A stretch of DNA of 64,000 bases from Domibacillus aminovorans (GTDB lineage: Bacteria > Bacillota > Bacilli > Bacillales > Domibacillaceae): contig NZ_LQWY01000007.1 in the NCBI RefSeq assembly GCF_001643235.1, forward strand, positions 62,001 to 126,000, given 5' to 3'. Under the pieces are notes generated by a model. That model was given only the letters and a program-made list of their open reading frames with translations. It searched no databases and had not been told where the DNA came from. The translations under genes and the position numbers were made by a program. Shown here in pieces: positions 36,342-44,636 of the stretch; position 1 is the stretch's first letter; each line of letters opens with the position of its first letter.

Positions 36342-37081
36342 AACAATATCTCCCGGCAGCTGGTCTTATCGTCTTCCTATTACTCATTTGGGAAGCGGTC
36401 GCTCGTTCAATTAATTTACTGTTCATTTTGCCGTCGCCATCAGGGGTCGCCTTGAAGCTATGGGAACTGAAAGAAGTGTTGTTATTTGACCATTTGCCGT
36501 CGACACTTGCAATCATTTTAATCGGTCTTGCGATTTCGATTGTGCTTGGCGTAGGGCTCGCCGTCTGGATGAATATGAGTAAAATCGCGGAACGCGCATT
36601 TTACCCGATTATTATTTCGTCGCAAATGATACCGACGATTGCAATCGCGCCCATTTTTATTATGTGGTTTGGCTATTCAATCTGGAGCAAAGTTGTCGTC
36701 ACCGTGCTAATTACATTTTTTCCGATTACCGTCAGCACGTTTGACGGGTTGAAATCGAGCAGTAAAGAGTTAAGAGAATTGCTTTTGGCGATGGGTGCGG
36801 GGAAAAAAGAGATATTCTTTAAACTGCAAGTTCCATCCGCAAAACCGTATTTTTATTCGGGATTAAAAGTGGCCGTCACGCTTAGTGTGATCGGGGCAGC
36901 AATCGGTGAATGGCTTGGCGCACAAGCAGGGTTAGGCTATTTCAGCCGAAGAATGATGACGCAGTTTGACGGAGCAGCCGTATTTGCGCCGATTGTCTTA
37001 TTATCAGCTGTCGGCATTGTGCTGTTTGTCATTGTGAAAGTGCTTGAACATAAATCGTTAAAATGGAGGAAAACAGAATGA
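36338..37081 (+). CDS. thiX: Thiamine-precursor ABC transporter permease
   Basis: A 247-residue permease with about six membrane spans. The first is AAGLIVFLLLIWEAVARSI, and the conserved EAA-like cytoplasmic loop is KELRELLLAMGAGKKEIFF. It is the channel of the ThiXYZ importer for degraded thiamine pyrimidine. Overlaps thiZ and thiY by four bases each. Confidence 0.92.
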   Translation: MKQYLPAAGLIVFLLLIWEAVARSINLLFILPSPSGVALKLWELKEVLLFDHLPSTLAIILIGLAISIVLGVGLAVWMNMSKIAERAFYPIIISSQMIPTIAIAPIFIMWFGYSIWSKVVVTVLITFFPITVSTFDGLKSSSKELRELLLAMGAGKKEIFFKLQVPSAKPYFYSGLKVAVTLSVIGAAIGEWLGAQAGLGYFSRRMMTQFDGAAVFAPIVLLSAVGIVLFVIVKVLEHKSLKWRKTE

Positions 37082-38094
37082 AAAAGTGGATGAAACCAGC
37101 AGCCGTGATGATGGCAGCGATGATGCTTACAGCCTGTGGCGGTAACACAGAGGAAGAAACAAAAACATCAGGCGGAGGTGAGGAAAAGCTGAAAGATGTC
37201 AGCATTATGCTTGACTGGTATCCGAATGCGGTGCACAGCTTTTTGTACGTCGCCGATGAAAAAGGGTATTTTAAAGAAGAAGGCATTGATCTAGATATTC
37301 AATTTCCAGCCAACCCGACTGATCCGATTACTTTAGCGGCATCTGGACAAGTGACGCTCGGCATAACGTATCAGCCGGACGTGATCGTGGCACGGACGGA
37401 ACAAGGAGTCGGTGTGAAGTCAGTTGGCGCCATTGTACGCGAGCCGCTCAATCGTGTTGTGTCGCTTGAGGAAAGCAATATCAAATCACCAAAAGATTTG
37501 GAAGGAAAAACAGTTGGCTATACTGGCATTCCGCTGAATGAGTCAATCGTGCAGACGATGGTGAAAGAAGACGGCGGCGATCCGTCAAAAGTGGAATTGA
37601 TTGACATCGGTTTTGAACTTAACTCAACACTCATCAGCAAAAAAGCGGACGCCGTTGTTGGTGCGTACATTAACCATGAAGTGCCGCTACTTGAATTTGA
37701 AGGGTATCCGACAGCGAACTTTGATTTAACAGAATACGGTGTGCCGTCATTTTATGAATTAATTGCCGTGACAAGTGATAAAACGTGGGAAGAAGAACCT
37801 GAGTTAATTGAAGCATTCTGGCGTGCAGCCGAAAAAGGATTTGATGACATGAAAGCAAATCCCGACGAAGCATTGAAAATTTTAATGGACAATCAGGAAA
37901 AAGAGAATTTCCCGCTGGAAGAAAAAGTTGAACGGGAAAGTATGAAGATATTGTTGCCGATGATGACATCAGATAAAGGATTCGGTTATCAGGAAGAAAA
38001 GCCGTGGGTCGATACAGCGAACTGGATGAAAGAAAGTGGATTGATTAAAAAAGATCCAAATGTAGAAGAACTATTCGTCAACATGCCAGAATAA
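37078..38094 (+). CDS. thiY: Thiamine-precursor ABC transporter substrate-binding lipoprotein
   Basis: A 338-residue NMT1-like binding protein. The signal peptide ends in the lipobox LTAC (about residues 15-18). The mature part begins VSIMLDWYPNAVHSFLYVA, characteristic of ThiY and yeast Thi5-like pyrimidine binders, and contains GQVTLGITYQPDVIVA. ATG at 37078 after GGAGGAAAA is preferred to 37063. It is the last gene of the salvage operon. Confidence 0.93.
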   Translation: MKKWMKPAAVMMAAMMLTACGGNTEEETKTSGGGEEKLKDVSIMLDWYPNAVHSFLYVADEKGYFKEEGIDLDIQFPANPTDPITLAASGQVTLGITYQPDVIVARTEQGVGVKSVGAIVREPLNRVVSLEESNIKSPKDLEGKTVGYTGIPLNESIVQTMVKEDGGDPSKVELIDIGFELNSTLISKKADAVVGAYINHEVPLLEFEGYPTANFDLTEYGVPSFYELIAVTSDKTWEEEPELIEAFWRAAEKGFDDMKANPDEALKILMDNQEKENFPLEEKVERESMKILLPMMTSDKGFGYQEEKPWVDTANWMKESGLIKKDPNVEELFVNMPE

Positions 38095-38100
38095 AGTCTT

Positions 38101-38144
38101 TTTTCCGAAAGATTTCTCTTGTATAATGAAAATTGTTCGAAATT
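38101..38144 (+). promoter_or_regulatory. Promoter with candidate paired PurBoxes before purC
   Basis: TATAAT at 38122-38127 (preceded by TG) is a good extended -10. On its two sides lie TTTTCCGAAAGAT (38101-38113) and, inverted, ATTGTTCGAAATT (38132-38144), each similar to the PurR PurBox AWWWCCGAACWWT with one or a few mismatches and at inverted orientation, as in known PurR operators. Confidence 0.45.
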
Positions 38145-38167
38145 TTTTCGTTGAGAGGGATGGCAAA

Positions 38168-38857
38168 ATGGAACGCATTTATACAGGTAAAACGAAAGAT
38201 GTATTTAAATTGGAAGATGGCAATTTTTTATTAAAATTTAAAGATGATGTGACAGGCGAAAATGGTGTCTTTGACCCAGGTGCGAATACGGTTGGTTTGA
38301 CAATTGAAGGTGCCGGACAAGCAGGTCTTCGTTTGACAAAATTCTTTTTTGAAAAGTTACAAGAAAAGGGCATTCATACACATTATGTCGATGCGAACAT
38401 TGAAGAAGCGACGATGACAGTCAAGCCGGCGAACGTGTTTGGCAAGGGACTTGAAGTCATTTGCCGCTACCGCGCAGTGGGCAGCTTCCTCCGCCGCTAC
38501 GGTGCATACGCAACAGATGGACAGGAACTGGATGCGTTCGTAGAAGTAACGATTAAAGATGACGAGCGTGAAGATCCGCCGATTACAAGCGATGCACTTG
38601 ATATGCTCGGTATTTTGACGAAAGAAGAATATGCTGTGTTAAAAGAGCAGACACAAAAAATTGGCGCCGTTGTGAAAGAGGAAATGGCGAAAAAAGGGCT
38701 TGATTTGTATGATATTAAATTCGAATTTGGCCGTGAGCAAGGAACAGGCACTATCCTTTTAATCGATGAAATTTCCGGTGGAAACATGCGTGCATACAAA
38801 GCTGGAGAATATATTGAGCCACTCAAACTTGAGCAATTAATGCTTGCTGGCAAATAA
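38168..38857 (+). CDS. purC: SAICAR synthetase, stand-alone
   Basis: A 229-residue phosphoribosylaminoimidazole-succinocarboxamide synthase, slightly shorter than the roughly 240 of the pur-operon enzyme. It starts RIYTGKTKDVFKLEDGNFLL and contains VICRYRAVGSFLRRYG and DIKFEFGREQGTGTILLIDE, the ATP/metal-binding part. It makes step 7 (SAICAR) of purine synthesis. Unusually it stands alone, outside a pur operon, with its own promoter and terminator; it may be the only purC or a paralogue. ATG at 38168 after GAGAGGG. Confidence 0.88.
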   Translation: MERIYTGKTKDVFKLEDGNFLLKFKDDVTGENGVFDPGANTVGLTIEGAGQAGLRLTKFFFEKLQEKGIHTHYVDANIEEATMTVKPANVFGKGLEVICRYRAVGSFLRRYGAYATDGQELDAFVEVTIKDDEREDPPITSDALDMLGILTKEEYAVLKEQTQKIGAVVKEEMAKKGLDLYDIKFEFGREQGTGTILLIDEISGGNMRAYKAGEYIEPLKLEQLMLAGK

Positions 38858-38910
38858 AAAAACAAACTACCTGAAAAAACGACTTTTCAGGTAGTTTGTT
38901 TATTTTTTTG
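38858..38910 (+). terminator. Rho-independent terminator after purC
   Basis: Arms AAACAAACTACCTGAAAA / TTTTCAGGTAGTTTGTTT, then TATTTTTTTG. Confidence 0.92.
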
Positions 38911-38953
38911 GGTACAATAGACAATTAAGAACGATTGTAAAGGGGGGAGATGC

Positions 38954-39847
38954 ATGTTAACAAATGATCTCGATTTTCGTCTTGAACCGAGGCTGATTGA
39001 ACTGTATGAGGAACATAAAAAGCGTTCGGCAAAAATCGATTGGGGTTACCATGAATTTTTACCTTGGGATAAGGCACAGGATTTTCGCCGTGTGCCTTGG
39101 GATGCAAGCCAAGTCACATTGCCGCCAAGCATCGTTACAGCTATTGAAACCGCCCTCCTGACAGAAGTAAACTTACCGTGGTTTACATCGCATTTGGCGC
39201 AAACATTTAAGGGATCGCTGTCAATTATAAAAGATTTTGTTCATACGTGGACAGCAGAAGAAGATCAGCATTCTAATTTACTCGAAACGTATTTGCTCAT
39301 TACACGCAGCGTAGATCCGAGCCGTTTGCATGAGCTTCATAAGATGACCGTGGAAAATGGCTGGAGCCCGGATTTCCATACGCCGTTTGAAACGATGGTG
39401 TATACATCTATGCAGGAACTTGCGACGATGGTGTTTTACAACAATGTCTCGAAAGAAGCAAACAAACATGATCTGGATCTAGGCCGTCTTTTACGTCGTC
39501 TAGCAAAAGATGAAACACTGCATTATGCGTTTTACCGTGACGTTATCAAGTTCCATTTGCAGCTTGAACCGAACTACTGCTACCATCTCGGACATGTTAT
39601 TAAAAACTTTCAGATGCCTGGGGCCGTCATGCCGGACTTTGAAGACCGGATGGCGATTATTGCAAAAGAAGCAAACTATGGACCGCTCGAATATTTTGAT
39701 CAAGTACTGGATGTCATCATTGATTATTGGGACATTGAAAACTTACGCCCGATTGCACCGGAAGCGGAAAAAGCACGTCTCGATATTTTGAAATATCATG
39801 CACGGATGAAACGTGTGAAAGAACGATTCCAGCGTCAGCAAAAATAA
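38954..39847 (+). CDS. Acyl-ACP desaturase-like di-iron protein
   Basis: A 297-residue, mostly helical protein of the FA_desaturase_2 (stearoyl-ACP desaturase) family. The di-iron ligands appear as TAEEDQHSNLLETY (EExxH) and AKDETLHYAFYRDV (DExxH), and an earlier ligand as AIETALLTEVNLPWF. It probably introduces a double bond into acyl-ACP using O2 and ferredoxin. The family is common in plants and actinobacteria and less so in Firmicutes, where membrane desaturases prevail. GGGGGGAGA precedes the ATG. Confidence 0.82.
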   Translation: MLTNDLDFRLEPRLIELYEEHKKRSAKIDWGYHEFLPWDKAQDFRRVPWDASQVTLPPSIVTAIETALLTEVNLPWFTSHLAQTFKGSLSIIKDFVHTWTAEEDQHSNLLETYLLITRSVDPSRLHELHKMTVENGWSPDFHTPFETMVYTSMQELATMVFYNNVSKEANKHDLDLGRLLRRLAKDETLHYAFYRDVIKFHLQLEPNYCYHLGHVIKNFQMPGAVMPDFEDRMAIIAKEANYGPLEYFDQVLDVIIDYWDIENLRPIAPEAEKARLDILKYHARMKRVKERFQRQQK

Positions 39848-39859
39848 CAATGTATGATG

Positions 39860-39885
39860 ATCCTGCCTTTAAGGGCGGGATTTTC
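39860..39885 (+). terminator. Rho-independent terminator
   Basis: Arms ATCCTGCC / GGCGGGAT (one G-T pair) followed by TTTT, after the desaturase-like gene. Confidence 0.75.
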
Positions 39886-40028
39886 GATCCATATGACTAT
39901 TGTAATCGTCATTCGTCTATTTAAAATTCAGTTTCCGATCTAGTCATTTTCGTAAGCGCAGTTTTTTAAGCCGCGTTTTTTGGGTTATGATAGAATGGAA
40001 TGGATGAGATATGGAAGGGGGATTTACG

Positions 40029-41360
40029 ATGATTGGAAACTGGATGGACGATGTACAGAAAACGCGGCGAGCGCTCCGGTCAAATTTACTCGAAACGGTA
40101 CTCAATGAATTTGACGCGCGTATTATCGGATTAAATCATGAAAAACGAAAGCATAAATATAGACAGATGACGGAAAATCCATTTCGTTTTTTCCGGGGAA
40201 GTGCATACTTATTTTATTATGATGTGACGAAAATCCCATTTTCTTTTCATACACCAGATGATAAACCGACCTGGATTCAAGGAGATATGCACGTTGAAAA
40301 TTTCGGTGCGTTTCAAAATAGCGAAGGCGATCTTGTATATGATGCGAACGACTTTGACGAAGGCTATTTGGGCTCATATGTATACGATTTGCTGCGCATG
40401 ACTGTGAGTATTGCCTTGTACTGCGAGCAGTATGGTTTTGACAATGCGGAAGAAAGAATGCATGTGTTTCTTGAATCGTATTACAAACAGTTGAAAAAGT
40501 TTGTAAAAGGAAAAGAAGACCCTGTCACCTTTTTTTACACAACGAAGAATACAAAAGGACCGATCCGCGAAGTATTAAAAAAGTTGGAGAAGCGTGATTC
40601 AGCACGTCTTCTGGAGCGATGGACTGTACAGGAAGACGCTACACGTGTGTTTGAATTGTCTTCAGAATTTGTACAGGTGACACAGAAAGAACGAGAAAAA
40701 ATCGAAGCTGTCTGGTCGGAGTATATTGATAGCCTAGACGCGGAAGACCGAAAAAAAAGCGCATTTTATGCAATCAAGCATATTGTCCGAAAACATGGTT
40801 CTGGTACCGCCTCGATTGGACTTGACCGCTATTATATTTTAATAGAAGGGAAGCAGGACTGTGATCAGCAAATGGATGATATTATTTTGGAAATGAAAGA
40901 AGTGCGCGCGCCTGTCCCGGCTTATTTTGTGCCATATAATGAAGAATTCTGGGCGAAATACAGCCACCAAGGAGAACGTGTTGTGACGACACAAAAAGCG
41001 ATGCATCATCATGATGATCCGCTGCTAGGATATGTGACGATTGATGACCGGCATTTTTATGTGCGTGAACGGTCGCCGTATAAAAAACGGGTGAAGCCGG
41101 AAGATATTGAAAACGAGAAGGAATTTGATCAAGTACTTGATGTGTACGGTGGCATTGCGGCCAAAATACATGCGCGCGCAGATGCCGATGTTGAAGATGC
41201 GCTGCTTTCTTATCATAGTGAAGAAGAAATTTTAAACGCGATTGGAGACGATTACGATGCATTTGCCGCACAACTCGTCTTTTTATCAAAAGCCTACAAA
41301 GAACAAGTCAAACAGGACTATGTATTGTTCTGTGGCTGGCTTAATTATAAGTTTACTTAA
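40029..41360 (+). CDS. DUF2252-family protein
   Basis: A 443-residue soluble protein of DUF2252. The family motifs are visible: NPFRFFRGSAYLFYYD, IQGDMHVENFGAF and DANDFDEGYLGSYVYDLLRM, which recall the catalytic and metal loops of aminoglycoside-phosphotransferase-like kinases, followed by SGTASIGLDRYYIL. The function of the family is unproven. The ATG at 40029 follows GAAGGGGG. It is a single gene. Confidence 0.8.
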   Translation: MIGNWMDDVQKTRRALRSNLLETVLNEFDARIIGLNHEKRKHKYRQMTENPFRFFRGSAYLFYYDVTKIPFSFHTPDDKPTWIQGDMHVENFGAFQNSEGDLVYDANDFDEGYLGSYVYDLLRMTVSIALYCEQYGFDNAEERMHVFLESYYKQLKKFVKGKEDPVTFFYTTKNTKGPIREVLKKLEKRDSARLLERWTVQEDATRVFELSSEFVQVTQKEREKIEAVWSEYIDSLDAEDRKKSAFYAIKHIVRKHGSGTASIGLDRYYILIEGKQDCDQQMDDIILEMKEVRAPVPAYFVPYNEEFWAKYSHQGERVVTTQKAMHHHDDPLLGYVTIDDRHFYVRERSPYKKRVKPEDIENEKEFDQVLDVYGGIAAKIHARADADVEDALLSYHSEEEILNAIGDDYDAFAAQLVFLSKAYKEQVKQDYVLFCGWLNYKFT

Positions 41361-41365
41361 TTAAG

Positions 41366-41396
41366 AAAAAACTGTCCGCTTACAGACAGTTTTTTC
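41366..41396. terminator. Terminator between the DUF2252 gene and the SMR pair
   Basis: AAAAACTGTC / GACAGTTTTT with flanking A- and T-runs, so it can end transcription from either side. Confidence 0.85.
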
Positions 41397-41439
41397 GTAG
41401 GAAATTCTTTTTTAGCGTAAACAAAATACATACATTTAT

Positions 41440-41754
41440 TTAGGCGAAAACTTTTAATCCAACGACAGACATAATGATTATTGCAATAAAAGCTAAGCGT
41501 TTTGCATCACGAGGTTCGTTGTAAATAAGCATGCCGATCATTGTGCTGCCAACTGTCCCAATGCCGGTCCATACTGCATAAGCTGTCCCCATTGGAATCG
41601 CGGTCATCGCAATCGATAAAAAAAGAAGGCTTAAACTGAAACCGCCGATAAGAACGACCCATGACAACACACTTTTTCGTACGTTTATCATTGACATGCC
41701 GGTTACACCAGCTACTTCAAACAGCCCAGCAAGAATTAATAGAGACCACATCAT
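41440..41754 (-). CDS. SMR-family efflux protein, small subunit (YkkD-like)
   Basis: A 104-residue protein with four membrane spans. The essential membrane glutamate is in LILAGLFEVAGVTG (about residue 13) and the family motif IPMGTAYAVWTGIGTVGS is intact. SMR proteins are proton-driven exporters of quaternary ammonium compounds or guanidinium. It overlaps its partner gene by four bases, an arrangement known for YkkC/YkkD heterodimers. Confidence 0.88.
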   Translation of the reverse strand: MMWSLLILAGLFEVAGVTGMSMINVRKSVLSWVVLIGGFSLSLLFLSIAMTAIPMGTAYAVWTGIGTVGSTMIGMLIYNEPRDAKRLAFIAIIIMSVVGLKVFA

Positions 41755-42104
41755 GAGACAGACACATCCTTTTCTGCCTTTTCATCGTTTTCAGCCGTCA
41801 CGACTTTTAATCCGATAATGCCGAGGACGAGTACAGTAATTAATGCAATTTTGATCCAGCTGACTGGTTCACCAAACATCGTCATTTCAAAAATGACCGC
41901 GCCGGCACTGCCAATCCCGACGAATACGGCGTATACGGTCGTTGTAGGCAGTTGTTTTGAGCAATAAATGAGCAGCCAAAAACTGGCCGTTAACGCGATG
42001 ATTGTCAATACCCATTCAATAAAACTATCAGCATACTTCAGTCCGGCAACCCAGCCAACTTCGGTAAAGCCTGCAAGTAAGACAAGAAACCATTTATTAG
42101 TCAT
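41751..42104 (-). CDS. SMR-family efflux protein, large subunit (YkkC/SugE-like)
   Basis: A 117-residue partner of the preceding protein. It has the Gdx/SugE-like first helix LLAGFTEVGWVAGLKYADSF with the functional glutamate, and LPTTTVYAVFVGIGSAGAV in place of the usual WTGIG motif. A charged C-terminal tail follows the fourth span. The start at 42104 is chosen; an ATG two codons earlier is also possible. It lies 7 bases after the TetR gene in the same operon. Confidence 0.88.
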   Translation of the reverse strand: MTNKWFLVLLAGFTEVGWVAGLKYADSFIEWVLTIIALTASFWLLIYCSKQLPTTTVYAVFVGIGSAGAVIFEMTMFGEPVSWIKIALITVLVLGIIGLKVVTAENDEKAEKDVSVS

Positions 42105-42111
42105 AATCATT

Positions 42112-42660
42112 TTATCCTTTCTTAATACTGTTCCAAAAAAAGCGCCACGATACGTCAAGGCGTTTTTCTGTGCGTTCACGGCTTCCATAACAGAGTTCAA
42201 CTAAAATACTATCAAGAATAATCGTATACATCGCTGCTGTGTCGGCAATGTCAATCTTTCGAATGGTGCCCGTTTTGATTCCTTCTTGCAAAATTTCTCT
42301 TGATTTTTCTTCCAATGCATCTAAATAATCATAAAACCGTTTTAAAATATTCTCTTTTAAATGATCTGGCGGGAAAAAAGAACTCGTAATTAAAAAGCGA
42401 AATAAAGCATCATTAGCGTACCGTTTTACATAATTGTCGAGAAATTCAAAAAGCGAAGAGTATTCATGTAAAATATTCCATTCAGCTGCAAAAGCATCGT
42501 CAATAAGTGTTGAAAACAAATGTTCTTTGCTCTTGAAATGGGCATAAATAGACGGTTTTTTAATCCCAACTTGTTCACTGATTTGTGCAAGTGATGTTCC
42601 CGCATATCCATGTTCCGCAAATAGAGCTGCCGCTTCTATTTTAATTTTATCCGCACTCAA
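42112..42660 (-). CDS. TetR-family transcriptional regulator
   Basis: A 182-residue repressor. The helix-turn-helix lies in AALFAEHGYAGTSLAQISEQ and GIKKPSIYAHFKSKEHLF near the N-terminus; the C-terminal part is the ligand and dimer domain. The TTG at 42660 follows GGAAGGTG; longer frames begin far upstream in non-conserved sequence. It heads the operon with the two SMR genes and probably represses it through the inverted repeat at 42688-42713. Confidence 0.88.
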   Translation of the reverse strand: MSADKIKIEAAALFAEHGYAGTSLAQISEQVGIKKPSIYAHFKSKEHLFSTLIDDAFAAEWNILHEYSSLFEFLDNYVKRYANDALFRFLITSSFFPPDHLKENILKRFYDYLDALEEKSREILQEGIKTGTIRKIDIADTAAMYTIILDSILVELCYGSRERTEKRLDVSWRFFWNSIKKG

Positions 42661-42687
42661 AAAAAACACCTTCCTACCGTTCGTTAG

Positions 42688-42713
42688 TTTTAACATAGCA
42701 CCATTTGTTAAAA
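42688..42713. promoter_or_regulatory. Candidate TetR operator
   Basis: Inverted repeat TTTTAACA (42688-42695) and TGTTAAAA (42706-42713) separated by 10 bases, 28 bases upstream of the TetR start codon. Size and symmetry fit a TetR-family operator. Confidence 0.5.
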
Positions 42714-42722
42714 AAAGCAAAT

Positions 42723-42747
42723 AAAAAACCGCATAATGCGGTTTTTT
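42723..42747 (-). terminator. Rho-independent terminator of argJ
   Basis: On the minus strand AAAAAACCGCAT / ATGCGGTTTTTT directly at the argJ stop codon. Confidence 0.85.
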
Positions 42748-43894
42748 AAGTAGTATATTCACCATTAATTTTCACATAATCATATGACAAATCGCAGCCC
42801 CATACGGTCGAATTTCCTGGGCCGTCGCCGAGTGAAATTCGGATTAACACTTCATTGTTTTTTAAATACTCTTCCAATTCAGCACGTTTATCTTCCATAG
42901 GTGCTCCGTCTTTAAATACGTAAACATCCGCAAATGAGACAGACACAGCTTCTGTATTCACTTTGTCCGTCGAGTTGCCGATCGTCGACATAATGCGGCC
43001 CCAGTTCGGATCTTCACCGAAAATCGCTGTTTTCACAAGCGGTGAATTAATAATTGATTTGCCAATTTTTTTCGCTATAACGTCATCATCGGCCCCAGTC
43101 ACTTGCACTTCAACTAATTTCGTTGCGCCTTCACCATCGCGTGCAATTTCTTTCGCAAGGTCGATGCATAGATCCGTTAAAACAGACTCAAATTCCACGA
43201 GGTCTACGTCTCCAGCGAGTCCATTCGCCATGATTACAACGGTATCACTCGTGCTCGTATCGCCATCGACTGATACGCTATTAAACGAAACATCGACTGC
43301 ACGCTTCAGCATTTTTTGCAAATGAGTGGGTTCAATTGCGGCATCGGTCAAAATATAGCTGAGCATCGTCGCCATATTCGGTTCAATCATGCCAGATCCT
43401 TTTGCCATCGCGGAAATGGTTATACCGCCAACTTGTCTCGTGCGAAATTTCGGATATGTATCCGTCGTCATAATCGCTTTAGCCGACTGTTCAAGCCCAT
43501 CTTCAGTCAACTGATTTTTCAGCCCAGGAATGGCTGTCAATATTTTCTCAACCGGGAGCGGTACGCCGATGATCCCTGTTGAAGAAGGGAGGACGTCATT
43601 TGAATGAATCGCAAGTTCTTGTGCAACAGCCGCCGTTACTTTTCGCGCATCTTCAAGCCCTTTTTTACCCGTTGCCACGTTGGCATTTTTGCTATTGACA
43701 GCAATCGCCTGCAAATATCCATCCGCGACACTTTCTTTGCCGATTACAATCGGTGCCCCGCAAAACTGATTTTTTGTGAACATAGCAGCTGCTGAAGCCC
43801 GAACATCTGAAAATAAAATTGTAAAATCAAGTGTATTATCTTTAATGCCCGCATTGACCGAGCACGATTTAAAGCCTTTTGGAAAGGTATTCAA
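42746..43894 (-). CDS. argJ: Bifunctional ornithine acetyltransferase / N-acetylglutamate synthase
   Basis: A 382-residue ArgJ. The self-cleavage site is visible at NMATMLSY, with Thr176 as the N-terminal nucleophile of the beta subunit, preceded by AMAKGSGMIEP. It recycles the acetyl group from N-acetylornithine to glutamate; bifunctional forms also use acetyl-CoA. The TTG at 43894 after AGGAGGA is chosen. It is separated by 33 kb from argCBD and is divergent from a short NAG synthase, with a perfect ARG box between. Confidence 0.92.
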   Translation of the reverse strand: MNTFPKGFKSCSVNAGIKDNTLDFTILFSDVRASAAAMFTKNQFCGAPIVIGKESVADGYLQAIAVNSKNANVATGKKGLEDARKVTAAVAQELAIHSNDVLPSSTGIIGVPLPVEKILTAIPGLKNQLTEDGLEQSAKAIMTTDTYPKFRTRQVGGITISAMAKGSGMIEPNMATMLSYILTDAAIEPTHLQKMLKRAVDVSFNSVSVDGDTSTSDTVVIMANGLAGDVDLVEFESVLTDLCIDLAKEIARDGEGATKLVEVQVTGADDDVIAKKIGKSIINSPLVKTAIFGEDPNWGRIMSTIGNSTDKVNTEAVSVSFADVYVFKDGAPMEDKRAELEEYLKNNEVLIRISLGDGPGNSTVWGCDLSYDYVKINGEYTT

Positions 43895-43927
43895 ATAAAA
43901 TCCTCCTAGTAACAATATAGTGGTTTT

Positions 43928-43933
43928 ATTATA
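43928..43933 (-). promoter_or_regulatory. Extended -10 element of the argJ promoter
   Basis: On the minus strand TGTATAAT occurs 34 bases upstream of the argJ start. No good -35 is seen, as is usual for extended -10 promoters. The ARG box lies just upstream of it. Confidence 0.5.
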
Positions 43934-43962
43934 CAACGTAACATTGATATACGGGAAGAGTA

Positions 43963-43980
43963 TTTGAATATTTATTCAAA
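43963..43980. promoter_or_regulatory. ARG box between argJ and the NAG synthase gene
   Basis: TTTGAATATTTATTCAAA fits the ARG-box consensus TNTGNATWWWWATNCANA at every defined position and is itself nearly palindromic. It lies between two divergent promoters, so an ArgR/AhrC protein could control both genes from one site. Confidence 0.75.
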
Positions 43981-43997
43981 TAAAATGAATAACAGGC

Positions 43998-44025
43998 TTG
44001 ACATATGTGAGAAAGTGAGTAAAAT
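43998..44025 (+). promoter_or_regulatory. SigA-type promoter of the NAG synthase gene
   Basis: TTGACA (43998-44003) and TAAAAT (44020-44025) with a 16-base spacer, 36 bases before the start codon. Confidence 0.65.
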
Positions 44026-44061
44026 ATAAAGATAACATAAGGAAAGAAAGGGTGAGAAATC

Positions 44062-44520
44062 ATGATCGAAGTACGCAAAGCGGTGCTGGCTGACGTGGAG
44101 CAAGTATTTGAACTCGTGAATCAATATGCAAATGAAGGGCTGATGCTGCCACGAACGTATGAGTCGCTCGTGTTGAATTTACAGGCGATATTTGTCGCGG
44201 AAGAGGAGGGTGAGATCCTCGGAATCGCTAGCCTTGCGATACTCGGCCATGATCTCGCCGAAATTCGTTCGCTCGGTGTAACGGAAAAAGCGAAAGGGCG
44301 CGGCATTGGAAAAATGCTCGTCAAACGAGTTGTCGAAGAAACGAAAAAAATCGGCATACCAAAACTTATTTCGCTTACGTATCAAGTCGTCTTTTTTGAA
44401 AAATGTGGTTTTGAAGTCATTCAAAAAACAGAAATGCCACAAAAAGTATGGACGGATTGCATTCATTGTCCGAAGTTTCCAAGCTGTGATGAAATTGCGA
44501 TGGCAATTAAAACAGCGTAA
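44062..44520 (+). CDS. argA: Short N-acetylglutamate synthase-like GNAT acetyltransferase
   Basis: A 152-residue GNAT protein. The acetyl-CoA loop is KAKGRGIGKMLVKRV, preceded by IRSLGVTE. The C-terminal block KVWTDCIHCPKFPSCDE is a hallmark of short-form NAG synthases (ArgA-like) rather than of general GNAT enzymes. It would acetylate glutamate to start arginine synthesis. Divergence from argJ across an ARG box supports this. The symbol is used by similarity; long ArgA proteins have an extra kinase-like domain not present here. Confidence 0.78.
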   Translation: MIEVRKAVLADVEQVFELVNQYANEGLMLPRTYESLVLNLQAIFVAEEEGEILGIASLAILGHDLAEIRSLGVTEKAKGRGIGKMLVKRVVEETKKIGIPKLISLTYQVVFFEKCGFEVIQKTEMPQKVWTDCIHCPKFPSCDEIAMAIKTA

Positions 44521-44532
44521 TAACATACAACC

Positions 44533-44568
44533 CGAGTCTGTCTCATAGTTGAGACAGTCTCTTTTTTT
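44533..44568 (+). terminator. Rho-independent terminator after the NAG synthase gene
   Basis: GAGTCTGTCTCA / TGAGACAGTCTC with loop TAGT (one mismatch), then nine T residues. Confidence 0.88.
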
Positions 44569-44636
44569 TTAGGATCTGTTTATAGAACGTTGTTGATTTT
44601 AGGCTCATTTTAGCTCCAGCTAAGCTGAAAAGCATT

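Noticed and set aside
42661-42745. ykkC-type guanidine riboswitch before the TetR/SMR operon
   Set aside because: The gap is too short and lacks the conserved ACGR-type loops; the same holds for 49835-50072 before the second pair.
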